Positions 1-15,000 of a stretch of DNA of 31,579 nt are shown here, piece by piece. The stretch lies in IMG/VR virus record IMGVR_UViG_3300028581_000152, positions 1 to 31,579 of that record; one strand, written 5' to 3'. Below the pieces are notes generated by a model. That model was given only the letters and a program-made list of their open reading frames with translations, ran no database searches and had not been told where the DNA came from. This DNA is from a virus. The position numbers and the translations under genes are program-made. Every line of letters begins with the position of its first letter. The stretch's first letter is position 1.

Positions 1-3000
1 GTACTAATTTGTAATGGATCACCGTCTACTAGATTATAGTTGTACGAATTCCAAGTAAGTGCGTTATAAACAGTAGGTAGTTTATTAGATGACAATATAC
101 CATAAACTTCAGAATATTTAGGAATAAATGTCTGTTCTCCTGTTCCGTTAGCACCACGTTGCAATCCTGTCACTGTGTTTGTGTCAAAGTTTACTGTGGT
201 AAATCCAATCTGCTCACCGTTAACATATATCAAATTACCCAATATGACTGTAATTGTTAACAACTCACCTCCAGAAACCCCACCAGTTATTTTAAGTATC
301 GGAGCTGTTGCCTCAACTGCAATATAATAATCTGCAGGGTCAACAGTCTGAGTAGTGTCATTGTTGTATACAATTACCTGACAAATTGCCTGTTTGTCAC
401 CCTCAAGACCAATGCTTATAATTCCGTCAATCTCAGCAGGAGCAGTTTCATTTTGAATGATAGTTTCTGTAATCATAGTCACATCTTCTACATAGATAGT
501 ATCGTCAGTATCTTGTAGGGTTTCAGTCAACCAAGTTCTTGTTAATGAGTTTGCTCTGTATACAGACGGTACTCCGGTCTTGTTAACATTTTGTAGATAT
601 ACTGCTTGATTAGGTGTTGCTGTTGGTATCATACTTGTAATAATTACAACATCACCTGGCTCAACTGTTGATAGTATACTTAAATTATTATCAGGATTTA
701 ATCTCAATGCACTTGATGGAATACGATAACCATTTATAGTTACCCATAGTCTATCAACATTGCCTTGTTCCCACTGTGATACGTTCATTGAACCAGTGTC
801 ATTAGTCAATGCAAATACATCACCATCACGAACCGCAGTGACTCTAAAGGTTGTTGCAGAAGGTTTATCATATACATAATAAATTGCAGTAGCAGTTCCT
901 GTACCTGTACCAACTCCTGTTGCAACAAAGTTAGTTCCTACATTATTATTCAATGCACCTATTAGTGTGAAGTCAGTAGTACCTTGACTATTGATTTGAT
1001 ATGTATTGCCTTCTGTAAAACTGCCAGCAGTAACTTCAGATTCCAATCCTCCCAATAAGTCAGAACCAGTAAAGATAATTGGTGTTCCTAATATTAATTC
1101 AAGTGAACTAGATACTGTTATTCTGTCATTAGATGCAGTTGTGGCAGTAGCAAGAGTAGTTGTAATTGTGAATGTCTTATCTAACCAAACATATCCACCA
1201 CCAGTCCAAGTTGATACTATTGTTACTGGATCGTTAATTGCATTTGCTGTAGGATCATATGCACTATTGTATAACGCAATTTGAGTTGCACTTATAATTT
1301 TAGCATAATATGTATTATTGTTTAGTTGTACAGATCCTAACGTTCCGTCAATTCTAACAATATCATTTTCTGCTAAATTATGCGGTACACCAGTTGTAAT
1401 AGACACAGCAGGATTTCCACTAACTTCAGCTAGAATTGCGCCTGAAGTAGTAACTTGAACCATTACAGGTCCGCTAGGTGTTTCTGATATAGTAAAATCA
1501 AATCCATTAACTACTGTTTTAATAAAATACACTGTTCCGTCACACAATATATTACCATATGGTGTTGCAGGATTAGAACGCTTAAACATAATTGGTTGTC
1601 CAGGAGAGAATCCTATAGTGGAAGAACAAGTAACCACATTAGTAGTAATCGTTGTGCTGGTTATACCAACTGTAATTGGAGCGGTAATAAGATTGTCTAC
1701 TCCTGATATTGGCGCTACTGTTGGTGGATTAGTAATGCCAATCATTGAGCCAAAATCAGTAGTCAATTGTATCGCCGAGCCGCCCGGTGTTTCTGATACT
1801 GCAAATTCAGTCGAGCTAATAATATTTACTACATAATAAGTTTGGTTAGCAACGATGCCACCAAATGTTGTACCAGTAAATGTGATAGCGTCATTAATAT
1901 TCAATGAATTTGTGTTACCTGAACTTAAAGTTAAGTAGTCAGGTCCTGGACTATACAATCCGGTGCCGGCTGTTCCAGTTCCGGTGCCTACACCAGTTGC
2001 TGTAAACATAGTTCCTACATTGTTGTCAACTGATCCTATCAATGTAAAGTTTGTTGTACCAACTGTCAATATTTCATAGGTAGCACCTATAGTAAACGAT
2101 CCAGCAGTAGTTATTACTCCGCCATCAAAACCAATTGCCGCAGTGCCTGTTCCAGTACCCGCACCACTAGCAGTAAACAAACTTTCAAGTGAAGTACCTG
2201 TTCCTGATCCTATTCCTGTAGCTACAAAAATGTTGTTTAAAGCAGTGCCTGTACCTGTACCAACGCCTGTTGCAACAAATTCCAGACCAATTGTATTTGA
2301 CGATGCACCTATTAATGTAAAATCAGTAGTACCGATTGAATTTATAATATATACATTTCCAATAACAAACGAGCCAGCAGCCACTTGAGTGGCGCCGATC
2401 AATGTAAAGTCAGTAGTACCTAATCCATCAATAGTATATGAAGTGCCTATAACGAACGAGCCGGCATTTATTTGAGTTGAACCAATTAGGGTGAAGTCCG
2501 TCGTTCCAACTTTAGTAATAACATACTCACTACCTACTAAGAATTGTCCGGCGGTTATATTTGCATCATATCCCGGTGTATGAGTTGTACTACCTATGAA
2601 GAATGAATTAGTAGTTGATCCAGAGAAAGTTCCACCATACGTAGTATGTAGATATTGTCTATCAGTTAAGTTATAGCTTGTAACTGCAACAGTATCGCCT
2701 GCACTTGTTCCAAAGTTTAAGCTTAATGTTTCAGTATTGAAATCAATAGTATAGTCAGATGTTTCTACTAAACGTCTACCATTGTGTTCAACAATAGCAT
2801 TTTTGGCATTATCGCCACCTACATAATTAGATAACGTAAACTCAGTAACAGCAGTTGTAAGTTCGAATAACTCTACTTCTGGGACTGTGTATCCATACTG
2901 AACTGGCGCGGTCTCACCAAAAACAGATAATACAACAAAGTCATTTGCTTGAGTATATTGATTAGCGAAAACAATCTTTGCTGTTATACCCTCATCTGCA

Positions 3001-6000
3001 ATAGCTATTGCATAGTCATTTGTAACGCATAATGCTATACCAGTTGCATTAGCTAATGTTACATTTGTTCCACTTGATGTTAATGATACAGTAAACTCAT
3101 TACCAACAATAGAAGTAATATAATATTGTTGCTGTGCTATTAGTCCAGACGAAACGAATGATCCAGTATCTATCGCATCACTGAACACAATTGTGTCACC
3201 TACCTCATAATGATCGGTACTATTAACAACAATAGTATTTGTTCCACTATTTGTTTCTGAAACAATACCCTGTTCGCCTAATACTAAATTAGTGCCGTTG
3301 TGAATAAGTATAGGATCCGTCCAAACTAATCCATTTGTTGATTGGATGTTTACAAGCATTATTCCAGTAGCAGATGTAACATCAAATGTAGGGCCTGCTA
3401 TACCACCTGACACAGATGCAGATATAGTTATTTTGTTAGTTATGTAACTTATTGTCTTTATCCAATATGTAGTACCGGATACTATTCCACCAAACACTGC
3501 ACCTTGGAATGTTATAGGTGCATTTACCGCAAAATAATCTACTGACTCGCATACGATGCCATTATCAATCGCATCCGTTTCGATTGCGTTAACTGATTTT
3601 GGATCAGTATTTGGTCGTATTACTCCGGAGCCATTAAATCTATCAGCAGAATAATTACAGTTCAATGGCATCTCAACAAAACCAGTCGAGATATTATCAA
3701 CGAACGGTATAGTTTGCGAATTGGCTTTAACTAGTTGATTACCATTGCCTACTTCGTATACATCTAGTCGTAGTGTATGGTCTACTGCTAATGCTGTTCC
3801 GATAGTAACTACTTTATTCACCCAGTCAACAGTAAAATCATAAATTCTTATACTAGTATTTGTTGCAGTTGTAATATCAAACAATGATATATTTGCCGGG
3901 TTCTCTACAACACCTTCAAATGAGAACTCTGTTTGACCAGAGTCTGGTACTATTTCAGTAGAGACAACATTGTAACCAGCATGTCCGTATATTGACGTAT
4001 CCCAATCAGTGCCAGGTCTTGTTGTGACAATCATTGTTAAATTATCAGATACTACCCCAGGAACTAATTCTTCTGGACCATAACCTGCAGTGAATGCATC
4101 TCCTTGTACATCGTATACAGTAGGTGCAGTTTCAAACACAGATGAACTAATCCAAGTATTTCCATTATTTGTACTTGTAATGATAGCGTTATCATCACCT
4201 ACTACTATCCATTCACCATCAATACTGTTATATGTTATACCATTTAAATCTTTTGTTGTACCTGACGTTTTAATCGTCCAAGTATATCCATCAGATGATG
4301 TTTTAATAGTACCTGTATTACCCACAGCCATAAACAATGAGTTAGCATACAACACATCATTTAATGTAGGACCTGTTGGGTAGATGTACATAAATGTAGT
4401 TGAAGGTGGATTAGTTGCATTCAATGTAATTGGAGATCCACCTGATGTAGTGCTTACTTTAAGTTGTGTAGAAGAAGTAACATCAACTACATAGTAAGTT
4501 GTACCGGATGAAATCACATTAAATGACTGAGTAAATCTTACTGTATTACCTACTTGGAATCCAGTAGTACTGCCAACGTTAATAACGTTAGTGCTTGCGT
4601 TTACACTAATAATGTTAGATTCATTTAGTCCAAACCAATTAGTGCCGTTCAATGATGTATATATTACACCATCCTCACCAACAGCAACAATCATTGAACT
4701 GCTTGATGTAACACCGTTAAATCCTTTGTATGATACAATAGGAAGTGTAGTCCAAACGTATCCATCAGAACTGATTTTAATAACACTTGTTCCTTGTGTA
4801 GATCCGGATATTATCTCTTGACCATTACCAACAGATATAAAACCTACATAGCTAGGTATGTTTACATACGTTACACTGTTTAAATTATTTACTAATCCAT
4901 TAGTAAATGTGTCTACTTGTGCCCATGAGAACGTATCAGTTGATAATACAATGTTTTCTCCTACTGCAATCCAAATAGCATTTCCATAAGCAACACTTGA
5001 TAGTGAAGTAGATTCTACAGATAATAAAGTAGAATCGTAATTATTTATAGAATAGGGTGTAGCATCATAGGGTGTGAAGGCTCCGCCGGCAGTAGTAAAC
5101 ACTATACCATCAGTACTTGTGTAAATAGGTGTAGTTGCACTTTCACAAACTATTACGAACAATCCATTAGCATAGATTATGTCAGAAGCATTAACTGGAA
5201 TATTTACTAATTTGTTTATTGCCCAACTTGATGCATCTACGCTTAACAGTGATGCAGAATATTCAGGTGTATTTGCGGCTGCAACATATGTTGTACCGTT
5301 CCAAGAAATAGCAACAGTATCTACACTTGTTGGGTAGAATGGTTGGTCTTGCAATATAGTATCTAATGTATATTGATCTTCCGGAGCAAATGCATTATCT
5401 AAATATGTACTATTTGGATAAGTAATGCCTTCAATCAATTGTGTTAAATCTACACCAGGCATATTAACTGTAGGGTCATAGTAACCAATGATACGATCCA
5501 ACTCGTTGAGTTTTCTACTACCACTATTTAATAATTCCCATTTACCTATAATGAATTCATTATCATTGTTACTGATAATACATTGCCATACTTGGTTGTT
5601 ATACTTAACAATACTTTGATTGAAGTAGAATGGCTCTGGTAAAAAAACATAATCACCCAATGTGTATTCTGTTTCTAATACTAGACCATTTACCGGGACA
5701 TTTAATAAAGGATTAGCATATACTTCACATTGTGTTGCAGAAATTACTTTTAAGTAATATTGACGTACTATACCTGCAGGAGTACCAGAACCAATTACAC
5801 TTGTAACGTTTCCGTCTGATTCTACTGGTAATAAGAAATCATAATTTGGATTAGTGTTAGCGACTATTACATCAATTCCACTAACAGTTAATACCAAATC
5901 ATTTAATGGACTTGTTCCACCTAAATCAGTTCCAGAAATAGTGATAGTGTTATCAAACGTGTATCCTGAACCCGGATTTACTATATCAATGGTATATCCA

Positions 6001-9000
6001 CCTAATTTCTTACCAACATTGAATGTTGGCGAAGATATTGGATCTTGCGTAAAGACTGTTTCTAGTATTTCATCCGTTAATCCGATTGCAGGATCACCTA
6101 ATGTGTCTGTCAATGTGATATAAGGGTTATCCGCTGTTAATGTCATCTGACCATTGTCAGTAGTTAATACAAGGTCACTGCCTCCTATTGTATCAGTAAT
6201 AGTAAACGTGTCGCCACCTAAATCATAGCTATTGATAAAATATGTTACTAATGCAACTACATTACCAAATACCGCACCAGAGAATGATATTGGCATGCCA
6301 ATATAGAATCCGGTTGTTAGTGTGCCTGAGGCTAATGTATATTCATTAGTAGATGAAGATGAGCTTGCCACTTCAACAGCTAATGCACCGTTAGATACTA
6401 CATAGTATGTGTCACCTGCAGTTAATCCGCCGATGCTTTCAGACAATACAAACGGTAAGTTGTTGTATATGTTTGTTAATCCACCGCTTAGATATCTCAA
6501 ATATAAATAATCACCGTTGCTTGTAGCGGCTACTGTATCTCTTGTTACTAAATTACCATTAGTTCCTGATACACCAGTACCTACACTAGCTACAGTTGGG
6601 TAGAACGTAAACAATTGACCAGTAACTTGTCCTGGGCTTACTGGTAGTCCAACGTTCATTGTCATTGAACCTGTTGCAGTTGTTAGTTGTACCGCAGTAG
6701 TTTGGCTAGTTAATGTGCAACTACCTGTTGCAGTACTCAATGTTGTGACCGGTCCGTTGATAGTAGATGACAATGTAATTTGTGTACCATTGTAAATGCT
6801 TGCAACATAATAAATTTGACCTGCAACAAGACCACCAAACATAGTTCCAGTAAAGATTATCGGGTCATTCACACTTAATTCTAACGTAGAACCAACTGTT
6901 ACTAAGTTAGTTGTTACAGTAGTGTTAGTTGCTGTTAATATTAAAGGATCATTTGTTGTTGATATAGTAAATGTTTCACTATCTATAACAGTTATGATAT
7001 AGTAAGTTTCATTTTCAATGATACCACCAAATACATTTCCAACAAAGTATACAGGTAGACCAACATAGAAGCCACTAGTTCCCGCAGTACCTGTTGGTAG
7101 TGTTGGAGTTGTAATGAAGTTGGTTGTTAATTCTGTTGCTGTTACATCTAATATACCAGGATATGCAATTGTAACAATAGCTGTGTTAGTTACTTCACCG
7201 GCGTAGCAAGACAAGCCGGCTGCGGTAACGGTGTAGTCAGTTAATGGCAGTACTGAACCACTAACTGTAGTTGATATTGAGAAGTCACTCTCATTTATAA
7301 CTTCAGCTACATAGTAGGTAGTATTATTTGTAATTACTGGACCTACTGCGCCAACAAATTTAACTGGCATTCCAACATAGAAACCAATTGTTGATCCGGA
7401 AGCATTTGGTTGGGTACTGTCGTAAGTTAATCTCACTGCATCATTTGCGGCTACTGTTTCACCTACTTGACGGATAAATGATGACCATGTAAGCACTTGG
7501 TCATTTGTAATATCTTGTATTTCAAATGTTGCACCTTGTGCGCTTGCCAAAATATCATTAACCGGTGGCTGAGTTTGTTCTAATGTAATAGCAGAACTTG
7601 CAATTCTTGTGCTGTTATTAAATAAACCAGCATAAAAGCTACCATAAAAATTGTCAGGTGCCCACTCAGTTACTTGAGAATCATATGTAGTTCTATCAAA
7701 TCGTAATGTAATGATATTTTCTCTAGTTGGTAAAGAAGTTGAAACACAACTTGCTCTGGCACTTACTGCAATATTATTATTACTTCCGGTTCCAGTATTA
7801 GTTAGTACGACTCTATCATGGTCTTGTAATGCATTTGCGTAACTAGTATACAATGCAACAACATAGAAAGGAGTATTTTCTAATACTGCTAGATAATAAT
7901 ATTGACCATCATCTAATCCACCCACCGCAGTGGTATCAGTACCTACATAGTATTGTATTAAATCACCTGTTTGTACAAATTGAGTTTGTAATGTAATTGT
8001 GTTTGTTAGTACATCAACATCGGTACTAGCAAATGTTACAATCTCACTCGGATCAATTCGAATTTCTGGCAATACTTGATAACCTTCACCTGGATCGATT
8101 ACATCAATTCGTAGAATCGTATCTAAGTTCATCACAGGTTGTAATATAGCCGCACGTCTTGGTGCTGGATATATAGTTGTATCAATATATGCAGTGACCT
8201 TTGGTGGTTCAGCATAACCTCTACCGCCATTTAATAACAACACAGGAGGTAAGTCAATGATAATTTGTTCACCGGGGAGATGATTTGTTATGGTAGTACC
8301 GTTAACTCCACGAGTCAATCCACTCAATGTGCTATATGCTCTATCAACACTACTGTATGCAATTTCCTCTTCACCTATTAATATAACACCTGTAGTTGGG
8401 AAGCCGTATACATTATCAACAACCATTGATATGCTATTCAATGTCAAATATGATAATAATAAAGTGATTGGATAATCATTTACCCCGGTGATGCTTAAGC
8501 CTTGATTATTGAACCAATTGATATATGGTTGAGTTTGCCAGATAGGGTCAGTTGGCAAGTATTGATTGATACTACTTGGATTAGCGTATACTAATTCAGG
8601 AGTGATATACTGTTGAAACTGTGTGTTATATTGTGCAGGTAAATCAAAATCAGTTATCTCACCTTCGTACACATTAGTGCCAGTGTATTTAAATAAGAAG
8701 TCTTTGATTACCACATGATAAGGTTTAGCTTCATTTAAATAACCTGCTAAGAATTCTTGGTTATCACTTTGGAATACTTCTAATGGTAATAATTCACGTA
8801 TGGTATGTGCAACATCTATGAATGACGTTTTGTTTAACCATGGTAAATAATTTTGACTCTCAATTGTTTCACTAACAATATAATTGAACATCAAAATTAA
8901 TGATTTATTTCTAAACAATAATAAATTGCTAGGTAATTCTTCATTTACTGCACGAATAATACTACGTGTTTCTTCACTTGGGAAGGTATCAAAAGGTGTC

Positions 9001-12000
9001 GTGTCAAAAAAGTTATCACCAAATCCTATTCGTGCTTCTGCATAATCCCATAATGAACTACTAAACTGTATTGTACCATTTTGCAATCCAATACGGACCC
9101 ACTCAATGCCATCATACACATATGTTTCTTGTAATCCGTCACCATTCTTATTAACAGTAACAATTAGTCCAAGTTGAGCATTGATTGGAGCTAAATCATA
9201 ATATGATTCCACTAACATAGCAGACTTAGTATTATCATTATATCCAGGTGCCCACCAGTTAATTAATTCCCAGTAATCTTGTGTGTTGTAGAATAATTCT
9301 GGTGCACCAGGCCAATTTGGGTTATCAACTGTAGAAGGATTGATTGCACCTTCTGTGAATAAGAATTTCAAACTGCTTGTTTCAGCTAATGGATATTGTG
9401 CTAATACTGTGTTATAGAATTGCAAATAGTTTTCTAATGCTTTAAATCTATTGTAGAAGAAACTTTGACGAGGACGTACTAATATACCACTCTGTACTGG
9501 TTTTGGTAAGAACGGATCAGGAACAACAGCGCCGGTTTGATTGACACCACTGAAACTCTCAAGCATTCTGTTATACAATGATTCCGGTACTACTGTATCT
9601 CCTATGCCAGGTAGTCCTGGTAAGAAATCATCAGCATAATTAGAACGTATTAAACTGTACACACTATGCGAAACATCGTCATTTGTTCCTGTAGCAAAGC
9701 CAATATGCAATGCAGTATCAGTCGCATTGATATTACTACCGCAATTATATAAACCAAATACATTTGGTTGTATTGCTGCCATATATGAAATACCTGTAGA
9801 CAATGGGGTAGCTATATATGATTCACATATAGTATCTGATAATGTTTTTCCTATTTGGTTAAACACAATGTTTGTATTTCTTACCCAATAGTAATATACA
9901 GGTACAAGAGCTCCTGTGCTATTCAATCTATATTCAATTGCATAGTCATCAATACTACGAGGTGTGCCTGGTCCTTGATATACGATTGGTTCAACGTCAC
10001 TGGTAACCCAACTATATACTTTAACGTCACTGCCTGGGAATACTCTACCCCACCATTTACTATTATAAACAACATCATCACTTTGATGATAGTTTACAAA
10101 TCGTGTAGTGCTTGTATCGAACCATAACTTACCTAATTGTCCCGGACCCCATACGGTAGAACCTTTATTCGTTGCATCAGGACTATTGTAATTTGCAGGA
10201 TCAGTGTTAGATACTATGTCTAAATTCTCACGTACTGCGCCCAATAATTTACCTTGCAACGGATCAATATAATCTAAATTGTCTAATGTATTGTTAGTTG
10301 ATACACTATATAACTGAACGTTTTGTATAGCATCAGTATCAACGATTGGTGCAGAATTACGATACACTATCCAATCAGATTCACCTGAACTATTGTTATA
10401 AATCACTACTTGACCATTATCATATCCAGGTCTAAAGTTAGGTGTACCAATGATAACGCTGTTATTATTAAAATCTAACGCTGTACCATAATATGGTTGG
10501 CTACCATAATCTTCATTCAGTGCATTAACGCTTTGAGCATATACATATGCACCAGAATTATTTACATTTTCATTGTAAACAGGCAAGTAATCGTACATAT
10601 ACACTGCGCCTGCATTAACAAAACTATCTATGAACTGTGTTGTATTGTTATCAAACAATGTATCATTGTCATAGTTTTCATCATCACTTGCATCAAACGT
10701 TGTTTCTGCATATCGTGCTGATGCCGGAGCACTTACTACAAATGAACCACTAGAGTTAAATTTAATAGTAGAACCAAATTGTGTTCTACCTTGACTATGC
10801 GGGTCATTGATTAATTGTGTTTGTGTATATAACTGTATACCCAATTGGTCTAATACATCAGCATCTAAAACAGACACAGTTAACTTAGCATTGATAAACG
10901 CTAAATCTACACTGATAACTTGAATAGTTAAAATGTTATTTGAAGCAGATGCAGTAACGTTTGTGATGTTTGCAGAAGTAATAGCATTGGCAGCTGCCGT
11001 TGCATTTCCTGCAGGAATATTTACAGCATAACCATTTACTAATATTGTAGTAGCCGCAGTTACGTTGCACTCAGTAGTGCCGGTAACTATACCATAACTG
11101 CTACCTCCATATGTATAACGATAAACAGCACCTTCAGCATTTTGACTGTTAATTTCAAACGGTGCGCCAATCAATAATTCATTTGCATAAGTGTCTACAT
11201 CTAAGCTATAACCAAAGTTTGTTCCAACTTCAGGATTAGCATCTACTGATGTGAATTCTTGTGTTAATACAAATTCAGAACCGCTTACAGTAATGATATC
11301 ACCTGCAGTTAATGATTGGTAAACATTAATATTTGTTCCAACAACACCGTATTCATTATCATCAATCAATGTCCCATTAACGCTTACAAAGATTGGTTCA
11401 GTTTGTTGAACAGCGGACATTGAACCAGTGTCGGTAATTAATTGTAATGTTGAACCACCTCGTTCAGTAGATACAGTGAAAGTAGTTCCTGATGGTTTAG
11501 CCAATACATAATAAACTGTGTTTAATGATACTCCACCAAATACAGTTCCAGTAAACACGATAGGATAACCAACTGTTAGAACAGAACTGTCAGTACACGT
11601 AAAACGGTCAGTACCTGCGTTAGTATCAGTGACCGTCACTGGTGTTGTGATTGGTGTAAATATCAAACTAAACGTTTGTGGGGCAAACGGTGAGCTTGTA
11701 AATGGTGCCTCAAACGTTTGTACTAACCTTTCAAAAGAGTAAGCAGTACCTAAATCAGCAACAACGGTATCATTTTCTGGCGCACTAACAGCTACAATAT
11801 TACCATAATAGTTTGTGGCAATAGAATAACCAAAACTATCACCTGCACTTAATCCGGCAACTGTAATCGTGTCAGATAATTCATATAAAGTAGTTAAATC
11901 AGATTTACGATAGACATAAACTAAATTCTGTTCATATGCAGAGATGTATAGCCAATTTTGGTCACCAGATAATGCGATTGAAGAACCCCAGTTGGTTACA

Positions 12001-15000
12001 GAATCGTCATCAGGTGATTCAATTACTTGTACTTCTTGCAATTCGTTAAGTAAATTGTTAATTACTAAATCGTAAATATAAACTTTTCTGTCAGTATAGG
12101 CTGCACCAGTTGGTTGTGATATTACAAATAAATTATCTGAATATGCAATCGTAGAACCAAAAGATATACCCTCAGTAATTGTTTGAACAATACTATAAGA
12201 ATCAAAAACCGAGCTATAAGAATAACGATATGCAACACCGGTCTCTGCGTCACTAATCAAATAACCTAAATTACTTGTTTGTGCAACTGCACTACCATAT
12301 GTTAATGAATTAGTTTTTAATAATTCATCTTCATATACATAGTTTAAACTCTTACGATATACAGCCCAAGAGCCATCATCATTTTCATCAACCCAAACTT
12401 TGTTCTTTACAAATTCACTGTCAAGTAAAGGCAAGTTATTAATATCACTTGGTGTAGCTACACGTTGAGATGAGAATTTCATCGCAACACCTTCACCGGT
12501 GATTGTTGTCAATGCCGATGATAAACTTAATAGAATAGTTACTCTAAATGGATCTACTACTGTTGCAACAATTCTGTAACCATCAATATTACTATTAAAA
12601 TTAATAATAGCAAATGGTTGATATTTTGTTAAATTGTGCGGTGTTGCAAACTGTAGTGTGACAGTTCCATTTAAGTTATTGATTGCACCCACTACTTGTC
12701 CGGCACTTGTTGGAGTATATACTTGCCAAGTGCTATTATAATCAGCTAACCATACGTATTCATTTACATATAAATGTGATAGAGGAGTTGTTGCAGTATT
12801 CAATCCATTATAATAGTACGATGAGATTTTAACATCATTAAAGTTAGTATAACCTGCATCCGGGAACACTCTATTTGGTGTATCTGACGGTAATGTGGGT
12901 AATACATTTGGATTATTTATAGGTCTTCCATAATTAAAAACTGAATATAACGGTACTTCTTGTTCTACACCATCAGTATACACACCGGTAGTAAGTCCAA
13001 CAATAGATGGATTACCTGTTAATTGATTTTGATTTAATCTAAAATCAACAAAGTTATTGTTTAATACACCACCAAACTCGCCGGTCTTAATAGCCCAGTT
13101 TTCATACACATCATAATCAATACCACCTTGTGGTAAGTTTAATCCTTTAAAACTATTTGCCGCAATTCGTGTACCTTTTTCTTTGATAAGATTTTTATAA
13201 ACATTAACCTGTGTTATGTCTGTCAAATCAGCTAATGCTAAGTAATCACGTGGTCTATATCCAATCAATGACCAACTTAGTAGGTCACTATCTTGGTCTA
13301 AATTAGTTTTGTTTGTATCATAAAACAATGTTGCTTCATATGAACGTGTTGAACTGTTAGGCAGTAACCCTTTCTGAATCTCATTATAATCAGTTTCTTT
13401 CCAATACTGTTCTTCAAATATTTCCTTTGCATTTAATACTTTTAATGCAAACCAATATTTGTTTTTATACTTAACAATACTGCCTCTTGTATACTTTTGA
13501 TTAGTACTCCATTCTTCAATATTATTTTGGTTAAGAATAAAGCCTTGTGCATCAATAGTACCATTCCAATCAGCAGACTTTGTGCCTCTGGTTAAGATAC
13601 GATTTTGTCTTAAGCCAGTTACTAAATTATACAATACGTCATTGAACACAGTAACATTATCAAACACAATACCGTGTTCAAAGTTACTAATGTTAAACTG
13701 ACCATACGCAACAGTATCACCTTCATTTAATGGTGTTGCACTAAAGAACGTACTATCACGTGTTACTGATAATTCATTACTTTGTATTGGGTAGAAGTTT
13801 TGATTTAAAATAAAGTTTTGTCTTTGTAGTGTTAGAGGTTGAACTATATGACTATCTTTATTAATAGTAATCAAATTAGCGGCTGGATTTAAGTTAATTA
13901 AACTTCCTGTTTCCCAACCACTCTGTGCCCAGTATAATAATTCCGTAACCATTTGACGCCAGTTAACATCTATACCAGATTCTATTTGGTCAAATAATAC
14001 ACCTTGTGTTAATAAATATCTTCCATAGTTAGCTATAAATTGACTTAGTGATTGTAAGTCAAGAAACTCAGTTCCGTATGGTACAATATTAGTTTTGTTT
14101 TCAGTATAGTCATTTGCTAGTTGAACTGATATATTACCCACTGTAACTTTATTGTAGTTTCCATTAATCTTAGGAGTTACCGTAGTGAAGTATGCGGTAT
14201 CTTGTGAGTTACCAAATACTTTCCAACCAGCGTTTGTGCTTTGCACAACAACGCCGCTATAAATTACAGTGGTTATAGGTACATTATCATACAATACTAC
14301 ACTATAACTTTCGTCTGGAATTAGTAATGATGCATTTCTACTGTTTGGTGTTCCCTTTTCAACATAGAAACCAAGCAAACTCTTATCACTAAATCCTGCC
14401 AATCTATAAATCAATCTTACATCTAAATTATCAAATAAGTCTGTAATATTTTGTGTGGCATTAATACCAACTTGCTTTTCATAATCAACTATCCAGTTTA
14501 TATAACTTGTTTTTGCCGTTCCATTACCATATATGGCAACATCACTAATCACTAAGTGACTGCGATTATTAACTAGATATTGATTAAACTCCGTACTAAA
14601 TTTGTAGTTGTCTACATCAAAACCCAAGTTAAAGAATTTTGCAGGTTTAGTAAGAGCAAGAATCTTCATTAAGTCGAAAGGCCAACTACTGCTTCTGCGG
14701 TATGAGAATTCAACTGGGCCTACATCTCCTACAGCCCATTCATTTCTAAATGTTCTGAAATTATAGTTACCCATCACTGCATCAAACGGGGATAATAAAT
14801 TACCTGCACCATCTACTGGTATTACACTTAATAATTCTTCTCTAATAAATTCAGGCAAGACAATTGGATCACCGTTATTCCAGTTGATGCCCGCAGCCAT
14901 ATCTCCCCATAATACCAAGTTATCACTTGTGTATGGTGCGGCGCCGTATCTATCAGTCCACCAAGTTGGTTGATTTGTAAAGCCAATCATTTCCCAAGGT

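Noticed and set aside
2143-2388. A plus-strand frame beginning MPVPVPAP
   Set aside because: It is the reverse reading of the GTGTGT strands of the giant protein.
4130-5330. A catalytic sialidase
   Set aside because: The Asp-box-like turns are present, but I see no arginine triad or catalytic Tyr/Glu pattern, so only a propeller fold is supported.
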